NCBI RefSeq assembly: GCF_024448895.1
Contig: NZ_JAMOIC010000008.1
Coordinates: 62,001-126,000 of the forward strand
Direction: 5' to 3'
Length of the DNA: 64,000 nucleotides
Origin: Stutzerimonas stutzeri
GTDB taxonomy: Bacteria > Pseudomonadota > Gammaproteobacteria > Pseudomonadales > Pseudomonadaceae
Every line of letters starts with the position of its first letter. Positions within the stretch are counted from its first letter, which is position 1. A program made the position numbers and the translations under genes. Below are positions 51,111-61,041 of the stretch, one piece after another. The notes below the pieces were generated by a model, which saw only the letters and a program-made list of their open reading frames with translations, did no database searches and had not been told where the DNA came from.

Positions 51111-52037
51111 TCAGCGGCGAACGCTCGCCGTGATTTTCGCGTGCGGGCCAGACACCTGCGCAGCCCAGGCCTCGGCAGCCTGATCAAGTGTGTAGTCCAC
51201 GTAGTCGATCTGAAGCTGCTGCTCTTTCGCGATTTTCAGCAGACGCAGCCAGATTTGCTCACGATCGGCAGGTGGACGCTGGCCCGTGCCGATGCACGAC
51301 AGCGAGCGGAACAGTAGATCGGCGATATCCAGATCAAGCTTGCGTCCCGCCCCGGTTCCGACCGTCACGATCCGTGCACCCCAGTTGGTCGCCTTCAAGG
51401 CGTTCAGCATGGGTTGACCGCACACCAGATCCAGCACCACGTCGAAACCGCCATCGGCTGCTTCCTTCAGCGCGGCTACATCATCGGCACTGCCCAGCGT
51501 GACCACGTCATCGGCGATGCCGCGCGACTTCAAGCGCGTCAGTGCTTCGGCAGAACGCGCCGCGCCCACCACCTTTCCGGCACCCATTCCACGGGCCAAT
51601 TGCAGCGCGATTTGGCCAAGCGTTCCGGTAGCGCCGAGCACGAGCACTTTTTCGCCTTTCTGGATGTGCGCCGTTTCCAGCGGCACGAGGGCGCCAGTGC
51701 CAGCGATACCCATGCTGATCGCGGTCTTGTCATCGACATCGTCAGGAACGTTCCAGACTTCCGCGGCAGGTACCAGTGTGCGCTCGGCCCAGGCACCGAA
51801 CGGCAGAACCGAACGCTCACCGAAATACACTCGACGGCCATCTTCGGCACGGCCGACACCTTCGCCACGAATCACACAGGGGTACTCGACACCGAGCCGA
51901 TAAGCGCCGAGCACGTCCCAGCCGCCCAGGCCGGCGGTGTCGACGTCGATCATGACGGCGCCCTGCTGCGGCTCGGGCTCGCGAAACTCACCGACTATCG
52001 GTAGGGCATTACGCTCGGAAATGATGGCTGCACGCAT
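51111..52037 (-). CDS. MDR-family quinone-oxidoreductase-like protein
   Basis: A 308-residue medium-chain dehydrogenase/reductase without zinc ligands. The N-terminal GroES-like part has GGWDVLGAYRLGVEYPCVIRG split by the usual turn (about 38-58), and the cofactor motif is VLGATGTLGQIA (about 133-144). The AxxGxxG form points to NADPH-type quinone or enoyl reductases rather than alcohol dehydrogenase. It is a single leftward gene, divergent from the glutathione peroxidase; a joint role in redox or xenobiotic defence is possible. AAGGAG precedes ATG 52037. Confidence 0.88.
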   Translation of the reverse strand: MRAAIISERNALPIVGEFREPEPQQGAVMIDVDTAGLGGWDVLGAYRLGVEYPCVIRGEGVGRAEDGRRVYFGERSVLPFGAWAERTLVPAAEVWNVPDDVDDKTAISMGIAGTGALVPLETAHIQKGEKVLVLGATGTLGQIALQLARGMGAGKVVGAARSAEALTRLKSRGIADDVVTLGSADDVAALKEAADGGFDVVLDLVCGQPMLNALKATNWGARIVTVGTGAGRKLDLDIADLLFRSLSCIGTGQRPPADREQIWLRLLKIAKEQQLQIDYVDYTLDQAAEAWAAQVSGPHAKITASVRR

Positions 52038-52298
52038 GCGAATCTCCTTCTTGTCTGTCTTGTTGTCGGGGTGAAACCGTCCATTAGTTGAACATTTTAA
52101 CGTATTTTGTCCAGCGATAACTCTCTAGCGAAACCCTCTGTCTGTGCTGCGCGCAACTCGATGGCTAACCGGCAAACAGAGGATAAAACGGTGCCAGCCG
52201 TATAAAATGATCACTTTTCACATATTTGTATCGTTTGACTGCTTCACTTCGGTAAATTTCGTCTAGGCTGGACATTTCATAACAGAAGGAAGACATCC

Positions 52299-52841
52299 AT
52301 GGCTTCAATCTTCGCTATCCCGGTGCAGTCCAATGATGGGCAATCGCTTACGCTGGAGCGCTATAAAGGCAAGGTATTGCTGGTCGTCAATGTGGCGTCC
52401 AAATGCGGGCTGACGCCGCAGTACGAAGGACTGGAAAAGCTCTACGAAGACAAGCGCGAACAAGGCTTGGAGGTGCTGGCATTCCCCGCCAACAACTTCA
52501 AGGAACAGGAGCCGGGCACCGATCAGGACATCAAGGAATTCTGCGCCTTGACCTATAACGTGCAGTTCCCGCTTTTCGCCAAGATTTCCGTTGCTGGTGA
52601 GGATCGTCATCCGCTTTATGCGGAACTGACCGGCGCCCAGCCAAGCGCTACGGGTGAAGGCCCCATGCGTGAGCGCCTCGCCGGTTATGGCATCGAGACC
52701 AACGCAGCCCCGGAGGTACTCTGGAACTTTGAAAAGTTCGTCGTCGGCCGCAACGGCCAAGTGGTGGCGCGTTTCGCGCCGGATGTCAGTCCGGACGACC
52801 CGCGCCTGCAACAGACGATAGAAGCCGAACTGGCGAAGTAA
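52299..52841 (+). CDS. glutathione peroxidase-family thiol peroxidase
   Basis: A 180-residue GPx-fold protein. The peroxidatic Cys is in NVASKCGLTPQY (about residue 36), and the Trp-Asn of the tetrad are in WNFEKF (about 144). Where most members read FPCNQF, this one reads FPANNF, so the tetrad Gln is Asn and that Cys is Ala. A second Cys lies in FCALTYNVQFP (about 84), the usual resolving position of thioredoxin-dependent members. It probably reduces peroxides in the cytoplasm with thioredoxin. AAGGAAG precedes the ATG. Confidence 0.92.
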   Translation: MASIFAIPVQSNDGQSLTLERYKGKVLLVVNVASKCGLTPQYEGLEKLYEDKREQGLEVLAFPANNFKEQEPGTDQDIKEFCALTYNVQFPLFAKISVAGEDRHPLYAELTGAQPSATGEGPMRERLAGYGIETNAAPEVLWNFEKFVVGRNGQVVARFAPDVSPDDPRLQQTIEAELAK

Positions 52842-52938
52842 TAGCGAACCGAGTGATCGCTCAATGGCGGTCATTCTTTATCCAAGCGGCTCCGCCGAGA
52901 AAAACGCTGCATCCCGGTGATTTCTTCATTCTCCACCC

Positions 52939-52991
52939 ACCAGATATCTGTTTATCTGATATCTGGTAGCCGATTTTATCGTTTTACGATA
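52939..52991. promoter_or_regulatory. two palindromes upstream of the indolepyruvate oxidoreductase
   Basis: ACCAGATATC-N9-GATATCTGGT (52939-52967) has perfect 10-bp arms. TATCGT-TTT-ACGATA (52977-52991) is perfect with 6-bp arms. Both lie in the AT-rich gap 80-130 bp before ATG 53071, a typical operator position. The first could also act as a terminator for the peroxidase gene but has no T-tract. Confidence 0.55.
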
Positions 52992-53049
52992 TTTACACGT
53001 AAACCGATAATTTGTTCAAATACACTTCGCCGCCATGTGCCGCGCAGAC

Positions 53050-53058
53050 AAGAACAAT
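53050..53058 (+). promoter_or_regulatory. Hfq/Crc-type A-rich leader (indolepyruvate oxidoreductase)
   Basis: AAGAACAAT, directly before the CGGAGG ribosome binding site of ATG 53071. Confidence 0.5.
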
Positions 53059-53070
53059 CGGAGGTTGGCC

Positions 53071-56000
53071 ATGAGCAAAACCCCATCGCTGGACGACAAG
53101 TACGTCCAGCAGACCGGCAAAGTCCTGATGACGGGTATCCAGGCGCTGGTGCGTCTGCCGTTGATGCAGCGCCAGCGCGACCTAGAGAATGGGCTTAATA
53201 CAGCAGGCTTCGTCTCTGGCTATCGCGGCTCGCCCCTTGGCGGGTTCGATCAGGCGCTATGGAAGGCTCGCGACCATCTGAAGGAACACCACGTGCACTT
53301 CCAGCCAGGCGTCAATGAGGACCTGGCGGCAACTTCGCTGTGGGGTACCCAGCAGGTCAACATTTTCGAAGGCGCCAAGTACGACGGCGTTTTCGGCATC
53401 TGGTACGGCAAGGGTCCGGGCGTGGATCGCTGTGGCGATGTGTTCCGCCACGCCAATGCCGCAGGCACCTCGCGTTTCGGCGGTGTGCTGGCAATCGCCG
53501 GTGACGACCACGGCGCCAAGTCGTCGTCCCTGCCACACCAGACCGAACACATCTTCAAGGCCGTGATGATGCCAGTGCTGGCGCCGTCCGGCGTGCAGGA
53601 ATACCTGGACTACGGCATGCATGGCTGGGCCATGTCGCGCTTCTCCGGCTGTTGGGTTGCGCTCAAGGCAGTCGCCGACACCGTTGAAAGCGCCGCCATC
53701 GTCGACGTCGATCCGCAGCGCGTGCAGCCGATCATCCCCGTCGTGCCAATGCCGGAAGGTGGCATGAACATCCGCTGGCCGGACCCGCCACTGGATCAGG
53801 AAAAGCGCCTGTTCGAGCACAAGGTTTACGCCGCTCTGGCCTATGCCCGTGCCAACCGCCTCGACCGCATCGTGATCGATTCGCCCAAGGCGCGCCTGGG
53901 CATCATCACCTCTGGCAAGTCGTATCTGGACGTGTGTCAGGCGCTGAAGATTCTCGGCATCGACGATGCAATCGCTCAGCAAATTGGGCTGCGTGTCTAC
54001 AAGGTAGGGATGATCTGGCCGCTCGAGGCCGAAGGCGTGCGGCAGTTCGCCGAGGGCCTGGAAGAAATCGTGGTGGTGGAGGAAAAGCGCCACATGATCG
54101 AGTACCAGCTCAAGGAAGAACTCTACAACTGGCGCGAGGATGTGCGCCCCGCCATCGTCGGCAAGTTCGACGACAAGGGCGAATGGGCGCGGCCACATAC
54201 TGACTGGCTGCTGCCGGCAATCGGAGAGCTGACGCCCGCACAAATCGCCCGTGCGCTGGCGCGGCGGATTCTGCGGGTCTACCAGGGCGGTGAGTTGCAG
54301 GTACGCCTGGCCGTCCTGGAAGCACAACTGTGCAGCAAGGGCCATCTGGTCAACCTGATGGATCGCGTGCCGCATTACTGCTCCGGTTGCCCGCACAACA
54401 CGTCCACCAAGGTTCCAGAAGGCAGCCGAGCGCTGGCGGGAATCGGTTGTCACTACATGGCTGCCTGGATCTACCCGCAAACCCAGACATTCAGCCAGAT
54501 GGGTGGCGAAGGCGTCGCCTGGGTTGGCCAGGCGCCCTTCACCGAAACCAGGCATGTGTTCGCCAATCTCGGCGACGGCACCTATTTCCACTCCGGCCTG
54601 CTGGCGATCCGCGCGGCTGTGGCTGCCAAGGTTTCGATCACCTACAAAATCCTCTACAACGACGCGGTGGCGATGACCGGCGGCCAGCCTGTCGACGGTA
54701 CGCTCAGCGTGTCGCAGATCTCTCGCCAGTTGGCCGCCGAAGGCGTTACTAATATCGTGGTGGTCAGCGAAGACACGGACAAATATGAACACGTAAAGGA
54801 CCTCGCCCCCGGCGTTCCGGTGTATCGCCGGGACCGCATGGACGACGTGCAGAACGAGCTGCGTGAATTCAATGGCGTATCAGCGATCATCTACGACCAG
54901 ACCTGTGCCGCCGAAAAACGGCGCCGGCGCAAGCGCGGCAAATTTCCGGACCCGGCGCGCCGTGTGGTGATCAACGAGGCCGTCTGTGAAGGCTGCGGCG
55001 ACTGCAGCAGTAAATCCAACTGCATGTCCGTGGTTGCAGTAGAAACTGAATTCGGCCGCAAGCGGGAAATCGACCAGTCGTCCTGCAACAAGGACTTCAC
55101 CTGCCTTTCTGGCTTCTGCCCGAGCTTCGTCACAGTCGAAGGCGGCAAGCTGCGCAAGCCCAAGGCATTGGTGGAAAAGCCCGAGGACCACTGGGACCTG
55201 CCACAGCCCGCACCGCTGACGCTGGATGAGCCCTATAGCATCCTGGTCACTGGCGTTGGCGGCACTGGCGTGGTCACTATCGGCGCCCTGCTCGGCATGG
55301 CCGCCTTCATCGAAGGCAAGGGCGCGCTGAACCTCGACATGGCCGGCATGGCGCAGAAAGGTGGCGCGGTGTGGTCGCATATCCGCATTGCCGCTCAGCA
55401 GGATCAGCTTTTCGCCCCGCGCATCGCCGAGGGCGAAGCCAGCCTGCTACTTGGCTGCGATCTGGTGGTCAGTGCCAACACCGAAACGCTGTTGAAGATG
55501 CGCCAGGGTGTGACCCATGCGGTGGTCAACAGTGAAGAAAGCATCACCAGCGCCTTCGTCCGTACTTTTGCCATGCAGGCGGAGAGCGGCGACCTTGAAG
55601 CGCACCCGGACCCGCACTTCCAGACCGGCGACATGGCAGCACAGATTCGCGAAGCGGTAGGCGACGGCCAGGCGACCTTCATAGACGCCAGCAAGCTCGC
55701 CACCGCACTGATGGGAGACTCGATCGCCACCAACACTTTCATGCTGGGTTACGCCTATCAGAAGGGCTGGCTGCCGGTGGGCGAAGCGGCCCTGATGCAG
55801 GCAATCGAACTGAACGGCACGGCCGTGGAATTCAACCGCAACGCTTTTGTCTGGGGCCGTCGCGCAGCGGTCGATCTGCTTCGCGTGCAGTACAAGTTGG
55901 AGTCCGGCAAGGTCCAGATCCGCGATCGGCAACTCTCGCAGACGCTGGAGGAGACCATCGAACGGCGTAGCAGCTACCTCACCGACTATCAGAACACCGC

Positions 56001-56634
56001 ACTCGCAAAGCGTTATCTGGATCGCGTGGAGCAATTCAGCACCAAGGAAACGGCGCTCGTCGGCCAGCCTGGCGCGCTCACAGCAGCAGTGGCTCACTAC
56101 TATTTCAAGGTCCTGGCGATCAAGGACGAGTATGAAGTGGCGCGACTGTTCACCAATGGCGACTTCCTGAAAAAGATCGAGGCGACGTTCGAAGGCGATT
56201 ACAGCCTGCGTTTTCACCTCGCGCCGCCTGTGCTCAACAATGCCGAGTCCGGCACTGAGCCAGCCAAGAAGAGCTTCGGCCCCTGGATGCTCAAGGGTTT
56301 CAAGCTGCTGGCCAAGCTGAAATTCATGCGCAACACCTGGATCGATCCTTTCGGCTACACCCAGGAGCGCAAGGTTGAGCGGCACTGGCTGCAAAGTTAC
56401 GAAGAGTTGCTTGACGAACTCCTGACTGCGGTAACGGCGGACAACCTCAGTCTGGCTGTGAGACTGGCCGAGCTGCCAGATGCGGTACGCGGTTATGGCC
56501 CGGTCAAGGAACGCTACCTCTCGCATGCCGAGAGCCGAAAATCGCAGCTGCTGACACAACTGCGCTCCGGCTCGAACTTTTATGACGCAAGCCAGCCCGG
56601 GACATCGAAACGCATCGACGCTGTCCAGCTTTGA
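53071..56634 (+). CDS. indolepyruvate ferredoxin oxidoreductase, fused alpha-beta type
   Basis: A 1187-residue fused 2-oxoacid:ferredoxin oxidoreductase. N-terminal TPP-domain stretch GYRGSPLGGFDQALW (about 45); TPP-binding core with CSGCPHNTSTKVPEGS (about 431) and GDGTYFHSGLLAIRAA (about 502). A CEGCGDCSSKSNC cluster (about 643-655) and following Cys residues form a ferredoxin-like iron-sulfur site. The gamma-type domain starts at ILVTGVGGTGVVTIGA (about 727). It converts aromatic or branched 2-oxoacids to acyl-CoA with reduction of ferredoxin, fitting amino-acid breakdown beside the liu genes. The start is fixed by CGGAGG 7 nt upstream. Confidence 0.93.
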   Translation: MSKTPSLDDKYVQQTGKVLMTGIQALVRLPLMQRQRDLENGLNTAGFVSGYRGSPLGGFDQALWKARDHLKEHHVHFQPGVNEDLAATSLWGTQQVNIFEGAKYDGVFGIWYGKGPGVDRCGDVFRHANAAGTSRFGGVLAIAGDDHGAKSSSLPHQTEHIFKAVMMPVLAPSGVQEYLDYGMHGWAMSRFSGCWVALKAVADTVESAAIVDVDPQRVQPIIPVVPMPEGGMNIRWPDPPLDQEKRLFEHKVYAALAYARANRLDRIVIDSPKARLGIITSGKSYLDVCQALKILGIDDAIAQQIGLRVYKVGMIWPLEAEGVRQFAEGLEEIVVVEEKRHMIEYQLKEELYNWREDVRPAIVGKFDDKGEWARPHTDWLLPAIGELTPAQIARALARRILRVYQGGELQVRLAVLEAQLCSKGHLVNLMDRVPHYCSGCPHNTSTKVPEGSRALAGIGCHYMAAWIYPQTQTFSQMGGEGVAWVGQAPFTETRHVFANLGDGTYFHSGLLAIRAAVAAKVSITYKILYNDAVAMTGGQPVDGTLSVSQISRQLAAEGVTNIVVVSEDTDKYEHVKDLAPGVPVYRRDRMDDVQNELREFNGVSAIIYDQTCAAEKRRRRKRGKFPDPARRVVINEAVCEGCGDCSSKSNCMSVVAVETEFGRKREIDQSSCNKDFTCLSGFCPSFVTVEGGKLRKPKALVEKPEDHWDLPQPAPLTLDEPYSILVTGVGGTGVVTIGALLGMAAFIEGKGALNLDMAGMAQKGGAVWSHIRIAAQQDQLFAPRIAEGEASLLLGCDLVVSANTETLLKMRQGVTHAVVNSEESITSAFVRTFAMQAESGDLEAHPDPHFQTGDMAAQIREAVGDGQATFIDASKLATALMGDSIATNTFMLGYAYQKGWLPVGEAALMQAIELNGTAVEFNRNAFVWGRRAAVDLLRVQYKLESGKVQIRDRQLSQTLEETIERRSSYLTDYQNTALAKRYLDRVEQFSTKETALVGQPGALTAAVAHYYFKVLAIKDEYEVARLFTNGDFLKKIEATFEGDYSLRFHLAPPVLNNAESGTEPAKKSFGPWMLKGFKLLAKLKFMRNTWIDPFGYTQERKVERHWLQSYEELLDELLTAVTADNLSLAVRLAELPDAVRGYGPVKERYLSHAESRKSQLLTQLRSGSNFYDASQPGTSKRIDAVQL

Positions 56635-56640
56635 TGCGGT

Positions 56641-56664
56641 GCCCGGCCTCAAGCGAAGCCGGGC
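56641..56664 (+). terminator. possible terminator hairpin after the oxidoreductase
   Basis: GCCCGGC ... GCCGGGC, 7-bp GC-rich arms with a 10-nt loop, 7 bp after the stop codon. No T-tract follows, so termination is uncertain. Confidence 0.4.
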
Positions 56665-56725
56665 GACCCAACATTTAGAGACAACCGGATGGGCTGGCGA
56701 CTGCCGTTTCCGCCGATACCAGCAG

Positions 56726-56735
56726 ACGTTAACGT
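56726..56735. promoter_or_regulatory. putative LiuR operator ACGTTAACGT
   Basis: Perfect 10-bp palindrome, 19 bp before the liuR GTG. ACGT-containing palindromes are the type expected for MerR-family LiuR sites; autoregulation of the liu operon would fit. Confidence 0.45.
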
Positions 56736-56754
56736 GAAGGACAGGTAGTCACGA

Positions 56755-57183
56755 GTGAACATACCCGACGTATTCAGCATTTCCGAACTGGCTCGCGAGA
56801 TGACGGTGACCACTCGTGCCATTCGCTTCTATGAGGAGCAGGGCTTGCTGCTGCCCGAGCGACGCGGTCAGACGCGCCTCTACTCGCAGCGCGATCGGGT
56901 AACGCTCGAGCTGATCATGCGTGGCAAGCGCATCGGACTGTCGCTGTCAGAATGCAAGGAATTGATCAGCATGTACTGCCCAGCCGGCGGCAACAGCATG
57001 CAGCTGAGCCGGTTGCTGGAAACGATCTCAAACAGGCGTCAGCAGCTCAATCGGCAGGTGCAGGACATTCAAAAGATGCAGGCCGAACTAGACCTTGCGG
57101 AACAACGCTGCCGGTTGGCTCTTGAGCGAGCCAGCGGCGTTTCCAAAGGAACCAACAATGACAATAGGAGAGCTGGACCATGA
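56755..57183 (+). CDS. liuR: MerR-family regulator of the liu operon
   Basis: A 142-residue MerR-type regulator with winged helix [20 protein letters not shown] (about residues 7-26), [17 protein letters not shown], and a C-terminal coiled coil (about 85-130) for dimerisation. It starts at GTG 56755. It overlaps liuA by 4 bp (ATGA), so regulator and enzymes are co-transcribed, as in known pseudomonad liu operons. It is expected to control leucine/isovalerate breakdown. The C-terminal coiled coil ends in a polar tail after Cys 117. Confidence 0.93.
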   Translation: MNIPDVFSISELAREMTVTTRAIRFYEEQGLLLPERRGQTRLYSQRDRVTLELIMRGKRIGLSLSECKELISMYCPAGGNSMQLSRLLETISNRRQQLNRQVQDIQKMQAELDLAEQRCRLALERASGVSKGTNNDNRRAGP

Positions 57184-58361
57184 GTGGCTTGCCCGGATTG
57201 GATTTTTTCCTCGGTGAGGAAATTGACATGTTGCGCGATTCCGTTGCCGGTTTCGCTGCAAAGGAAATCGCCCCGCGTGCTGAGGAAGCGGACCGTACCG
57301 ATCAATTCCCGATGGACCTTTGGCGCAAGTTTGGCGACATGGGTCTGCTTGGCCTGACCGTTTCAGAAGAATACGGCGGCTCCGGCATGGGTTACCTGGC
57401 GCACATGATCGCCATGGAAGAAATATCCCGCGCCGCTGGCGGCATCGGCTTGTCCTACGGCGCCCACTCCAACCTCTGTGTCAACCAGATCAACCGCAAC
57501 GGCAGCGAGGCGCAAAAGCGCAAGTTTCTACCCAAGCTGATTTCAGGGGAGCACATCGGCGCATTGGCCATGAGCGAACCCAACGCCGGTTCGGACGTGG
57601 TTTCGATGAAGCTGCGCGCCGATAAGAAAGGCGACCGCTACGTGCTCAACGGTACCAAGATGTGGATCACCAACGGCCCCGATTGCGATGTGCTGGTGGT
57701 CTACGCCAAAACCGATCTGGCTGCAGGCCCCAAGGGCATGACCGCTTTCATCCTAGAAAAAGGCGCCCCCGGTTTCTCGGTTGCGCAGAAGCTCGACAAG
57801 CTCGGCATGCGCGGCTCGCACACTGGCGAACTGGTGTTTCAGGATGTCGAGGTGCCGGAAGAGAACGTACTGGGCGGTGTCGGCGAAGGCGTCAAGGTGC
57901 TGATGAGCGGCCTCGACTACGAGCGCGCGGTACTCAGCGGCGGACCACTGGGCCTGATGCAGGCGGCAATGGATGTGGTCATCCCCTACATCCACGACCG
58001 CAAGCAGTTCGGCCAAAGCATCGGCGAGTTCCAGCTGATTCAGGGCAAGGTTGCCGACATGTACACCACTCAACAGGCATGCCGCGCGTATCTGTACGCC
58101 GTGGGCAAGCACCTCGATGCGCAGGGCAGTGGTCATGTCCGTCAGGTTCGCAAGGACTGTGCCGGTGTCATCCTTTACGCGGCTGAAAAGGCGACCTGGC
58201 TTGCCGGTGAAGCGATCCAGATCTTGGGCGGCAACGGCTACATCAACGAATTCCCAGTCGGGCGCCTGTGGCGCGACGCCAAGCTCTACGAGATCGGTGC
58301 CGGCACCAGCGAGATTCGTCGGATGTTGATCGGCCGCGAGCTGTTCAACGAAACGAAATAA
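57180..58361 (+). CDS. liuA: isovaleryl-CoA dehydrogenase
   Basis: A 393-residue acyl-CoA dehydrogenase. Landmarks: [13 protein letters not shown] (about 95), [18 protein letters not shown] (about 130), [12 protein letters not shown] (about 158), and catalytic-base Glu in [17 protein letters not shown] (about 246), the position used by isovaleryl-CoA dehydrogenases. The ending [19 protein letters not shown] is typical. It oxidises isovaleryl-CoA to 3-methylcrotonyl-CoA with FAD and electron-transfer flavoprotein, the first Liu-specific step in leucine catabolism. AGGAG precedes the ATG that overlaps the liuR stop. Confidence 0.96.
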   Translation: MSGLPGLDFFLGEEIDMLRDSVAGFAAKEIAPRAEEADRTDQFPMDLWRKFGDMGLLGLTVSEEYGGSGMGYLAHMIAMEEISRAAGGIGLSYGAHSNLCVNQINRNGSEAQKRKFLPKLISGEHIGALAMSEPNAGSDVVSMKLRADKKGDRYVLNGTKMWITNGPDCDVLVVYAKTDLAAGPKGMTAFILEKGAPGFSVAQKLDKLGMRGSHTGELVFQDVEVPEENVLGGVGEGVKVLMSGLDYERAVLSGGPLGLMQAAMDVVIPYIHDRKQFGQSIGEFQLIQGKVADMYTTQQACRAYLYAVGKHLDAQGSGHVRQVRKDCAGVILYAAEKATWLAGEAIQILGGNGYINEFPVGRLWRDAKLYEIGAGTSEIRRMLIGRELFNETK

Positions 58362-58365
58362 AAAA

Positions 58366-58512
58366 GCGGCTGGAGGCTCGAGGCCGAAGGCTGGACGAAG
58401 CGGACTCGTTTGCCGTCCAGTCTGTAGGGTGGGCTTCAGCCCACCGCCCGCAGTGTGGTGCGGGTCCACCCTACGATGAGAAGCCGCCTCGTTCCTCGTC
58501 CAGCCTCCAGCC
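58366..58512. repeat. composite intergenic repeat between liuA and liuB
   Basis: Outer arms GGCTGGAGGCT (about 58368) and AGCCTCCAGCC (ending about 58512) enclose an inner inverted repeat GTAGGGTGG (58424-58432)/CCACCCTAC (58466-58474). The inner left end is identical to the repeat at 63089-63110 over 22 bp. A large RNA hairpin may form between the two genes and could set their relative expression. Confidence 0.7.
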
Positions 58513-58535
58513 TATAGCGCTTTTTCGAGGATTTT

Positions 58536-60143
58536 ATGGCTATCCTGCATACCCAGATCAACACCCGCTCGCCTGAGTTCGCCGCGAACCGTGGAGCGAT
58601 GCTCGCCCAAGTCGAGGACCTTCGCGCCCTGCTCGGTCGTGTCCATGAAGGCGGTGGCGAGAAGGCGCAGCTGCGCCACACCTCGCGCGGCAAGCTCCTG
58701 CCGCGCGAACGCATCAACCGATTGCTCGACGCTGGCTCGCCGTTTCTCGAGGTCAGCCAACTGGCTGCCCATGAGGTTTACGGCGAAGAGGTCCCAGCGG
58801 CCGGGTTGGTGGCCGGCATCGGCCGGGTCGAGGGCGTCGAGTGCATGATCATCGCCAACGACGCGACGGTAAAAGGCGGCAGCTACTATCCGCTCACCGT
58901 GAAAAAGCATCTGCGCGCGCAGACCATCGCGCAGCAGAATCGCCTGCCGTGCATCTATCTGGTGGATTCCGGCGGCGCCAACCTGCCGCGTCAGGACGAG
59001 GTATTTCCTGATCGGGAGCACTTCGGCCGCATTTTCTTCAATCAGGCCAACATGAGCGCCATGGGCATTCCGCAGATTGCCGTGGTGATGGGTTCCTGCA
59101 CCGCTGGCGGCGCCTACGTGCCGGCGATGGCGGACGAAGCCATCATGGTGCGCAATCAGGCGACCATCTTTCTCGCCGGCCCTCCATTGGTCAAAGCCGC
59201 CACCGGAGAAGTGGTGACGGCCGAAGACCTGGGCGGTGCCGATGTGCATTGCAAGACCTCCGGCGTGGCCGACCACTACGCCGAGAATGATGAGCACGCC
59301 CTTTCGCTGGCTCGCCGCAGCATCGCCAACCTCAACTGGCGCAAGCGTGGTGAAGTGAACAGTCGCGCACCGATTGCGCCGTTGTTCGATGGCGAGGAGT
59401 TGTATGGCGTCATCCCCGCCGATGCCAAGCAGCCGTTCGACGTCCGCGAGGTAATCGCCCGCCTCGTCGACGGTTCGGTGTTCGACGAATTCAAGGCGCT
59501 GTACGGCAGCACGCTGGTCTGCGGCTTCGCGCATATACAGGGCTATCCCATCGCGATTCTGGCCAACAACGGCATCCTGTTCGCTGAGTCCGCGCAGAAG
59601 GGCGCGCACTTCATCGAGCTGGCCTGTCAGCGCGGCATCCCGCTGCTGTTCCTGCAGAACATCACAGGCTTCATGGTCGGGCAGAAATACGAGGCCGGCG
59701 GCATCGCCAAGCATGGCGCCAAGCTGGTGACCGCGGTGGCCTGCGCCAAGGTGCCCAAGTTTACGGTGATCATCGGGGGCAGCTTTGGTGCGGGCAACTA
59801 CGGCATGTGCGGCCGCGCCTATGACCCGCGTTTCTTGTGGATGTGGCCCAACGCGCGGATTGGCGTGATGGGAGCGCAACAGGCCGCCGGCGTGCTGGCT
59901 CAGGTCAAGCGCGAACAGGCTGAGCGTAGCGGGCAAACGTTTTCGGCCGAAGAGGAAGCCCAGCTCAAACAACCGATTCTTGAGCAGTACGAGCATCAGG
60001 GCCATCCGTATTATTCCAGCGCGCGGCTGTGGGATGACGGCGTGATTGATCCCGCGCAAACCCGTGATGTGTTGGGCCTGGCGCTATCGGCCTCCCTCAA
60101 TGCGCCCATCGAGCCGACCCGCTTTGGCGTGTTCCGGATGTAA
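58536..60143 (+). CDS. liuB: methylcrotonoyl-CoA carboxylase, carboxyltransferase (beta) subunit
   Basis: A 535-residue biotin-dependent carboxyltransferase with two crotonase-like domains. The N-terminal domain shows RERINRLLD (about 55) and [17 protein letters not shown] (about 187-203), forming the acyl-CoA and oxyanion region. The C-terminal domain shows [11 protein letters not shown] (about 373) and [20 protein letters not shown] (about 415-434). It works with LiuD to carboxylate 3-methylcrotonyl-CoA. Translation starts in a GAGGATTTT context after the composite repeat. Confidence 0.96.
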   Translation: MAILHTQINTRSPEFAANRGAMLAQVEDLRALLGRVHEGGGEKAQLRHTSRGKLLPRERINRLLDAGSPFLEVSQLAAHEVYGEEVPAAGLVAGIGRVEGVECMIIANDATVKGGSYYPLTVKKHLRAQTIAQQNRLPCIYLVDSGGANLPRQDEVFPDREHFGRIFFNQANMSAMGIPQIAVVMGSCTAGGAYVPAMADEAIMVRNQATIFLAGPPLVKAATGEVVTAEDLGGADVHCKTSGVADHYAENDEHALSLARRSIANLNWRKRGEVNSRAPIAPLFDGEELYGVIPADAKQPFDVREVIARLVDGSVFDEFKALYGSTLVCGFAHIQGYPIAILANNGILFAESAQKGAHFIELACQRGIPLLFLQNITGFMVGQKYEAGGIAKHGAKLVTAVACAKVPKFTVIIGGSFGAGNYGMCGRAYDPRFLWMWPNARIGVMGAQQAAGVLAQVKREQAERSGQTFSAEEEAQLKQPILEQYEHQGHPYYSSARLWDDGVIDPAQTRDVLGLALSASLNAPIEPTRFGVFRM

Positions 60144-60161
60144 TTAAAAATCGACAAAGGC

Positions 60162-60210
60162 GCTGGAGGCTGGAGGCTAGACGTCCAGCTTTCGGCCTTA
60201 AGCCAAGGGC
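60162..60210. repeat. GGCTGGAG-type repeat between liuB and liuC
   Basis: Two GCTGGAG units followed by TCCAGC form a short hairpin. The units match the outer arms of the repeat at 58366-58512 and resemble the heptamer array at 914-948. Confidence 0.45.
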
Positions 60211-60238
60211 CGTAGGCCTTCGTTTGCAGGAACAATTT

Positions 60239-61041
60239 ATGAGCACGTCGTCCTTTCAAACCATTGAACTTGAGAATTCCGAGAAAGGTTTCGCCACGCT
60301 CTGGCTCAACCGTCCGGAAAAGAACAATGCCTTCAATGCCGAGATGATTCGCGAGCTGATCCTGGTGCTCAATGAAGTGCAGAGCGATAAGTCGCTGCGT
60401 TTCCTGCTGCTGCGCGGTCGCGGCAAGCATTTCTCGGCGGGTGCGGATCTGGCGTGGATGCAAGATTCCGCTCGCCTCGATTACAACGCCAACGTGCGCG
60501 ACGCCCACGAGTTGGGCGAGCTGATGCACAAGCTCTATCACCTGAAAATACCCACGCTGGCCGTTGTTCAAGGTGCGGCTTTTGGCGGCGCGGTTGGTCT
60601 CATTGCCTGCTGCGACATGGCCATCGGAACGGCTGATGCCCAGCTGTCGCTGTCCGAGGTGCGCATTGGCCTGGCACCAGCCGTGATCAGCCCCTTCGTC
60701 GTCCAGGCGATTGGCGAACGCGCCACCCGACGCTACGCCCTCACTGCCGAGCGCTTCAGCGGTGAATGTGCCCGCGAGCTGGGGCTCTTTGCAGAAAGCT
60801 GTTCGAGCGAGCAGCTCGATGAAAAGGTAGAGAAGCTGCTTGGCAATTTGCTGCTTAACAGTCCGCAGGCCATGCGGGCCACCAAGGGCCTGCTTCATCA
60901 GGTCGGCAGCGGCGCGCTCAAACCCTCGTTGCGTACCTATACCGAAGGTGTCATCGCTAGCGTGCGAACCAGCCCGGAAGGCCAAGAAGGCCTGCGCGCT
61001 TTCCTCGAAAAACGCCAGCCGGCCTGGCAGGAACAGCATTC

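Noticed and set aside
53257-54792. Long leftward open frame (511 codons) opposite the indolepyruvate oxidoreductase
   Set aside because: It is antisense to a gene with clear family motifs, is His/Ala/Arg-rich and has no ribosome binding site; a GC-rich shadow frame.
55447-56652. Leftward frame of 401 codons opposite the 3' end of the oxidoreductase, and similar ones opposite liuD
   Set aside because: Shadow frames caused by high GC at third codon positions.
58512-60059. Leftward open frame (515 codons) opposite liuB
   Set aside because: Antisense to an intact carboxyltransferase, with no start signal and no recognisable domain.
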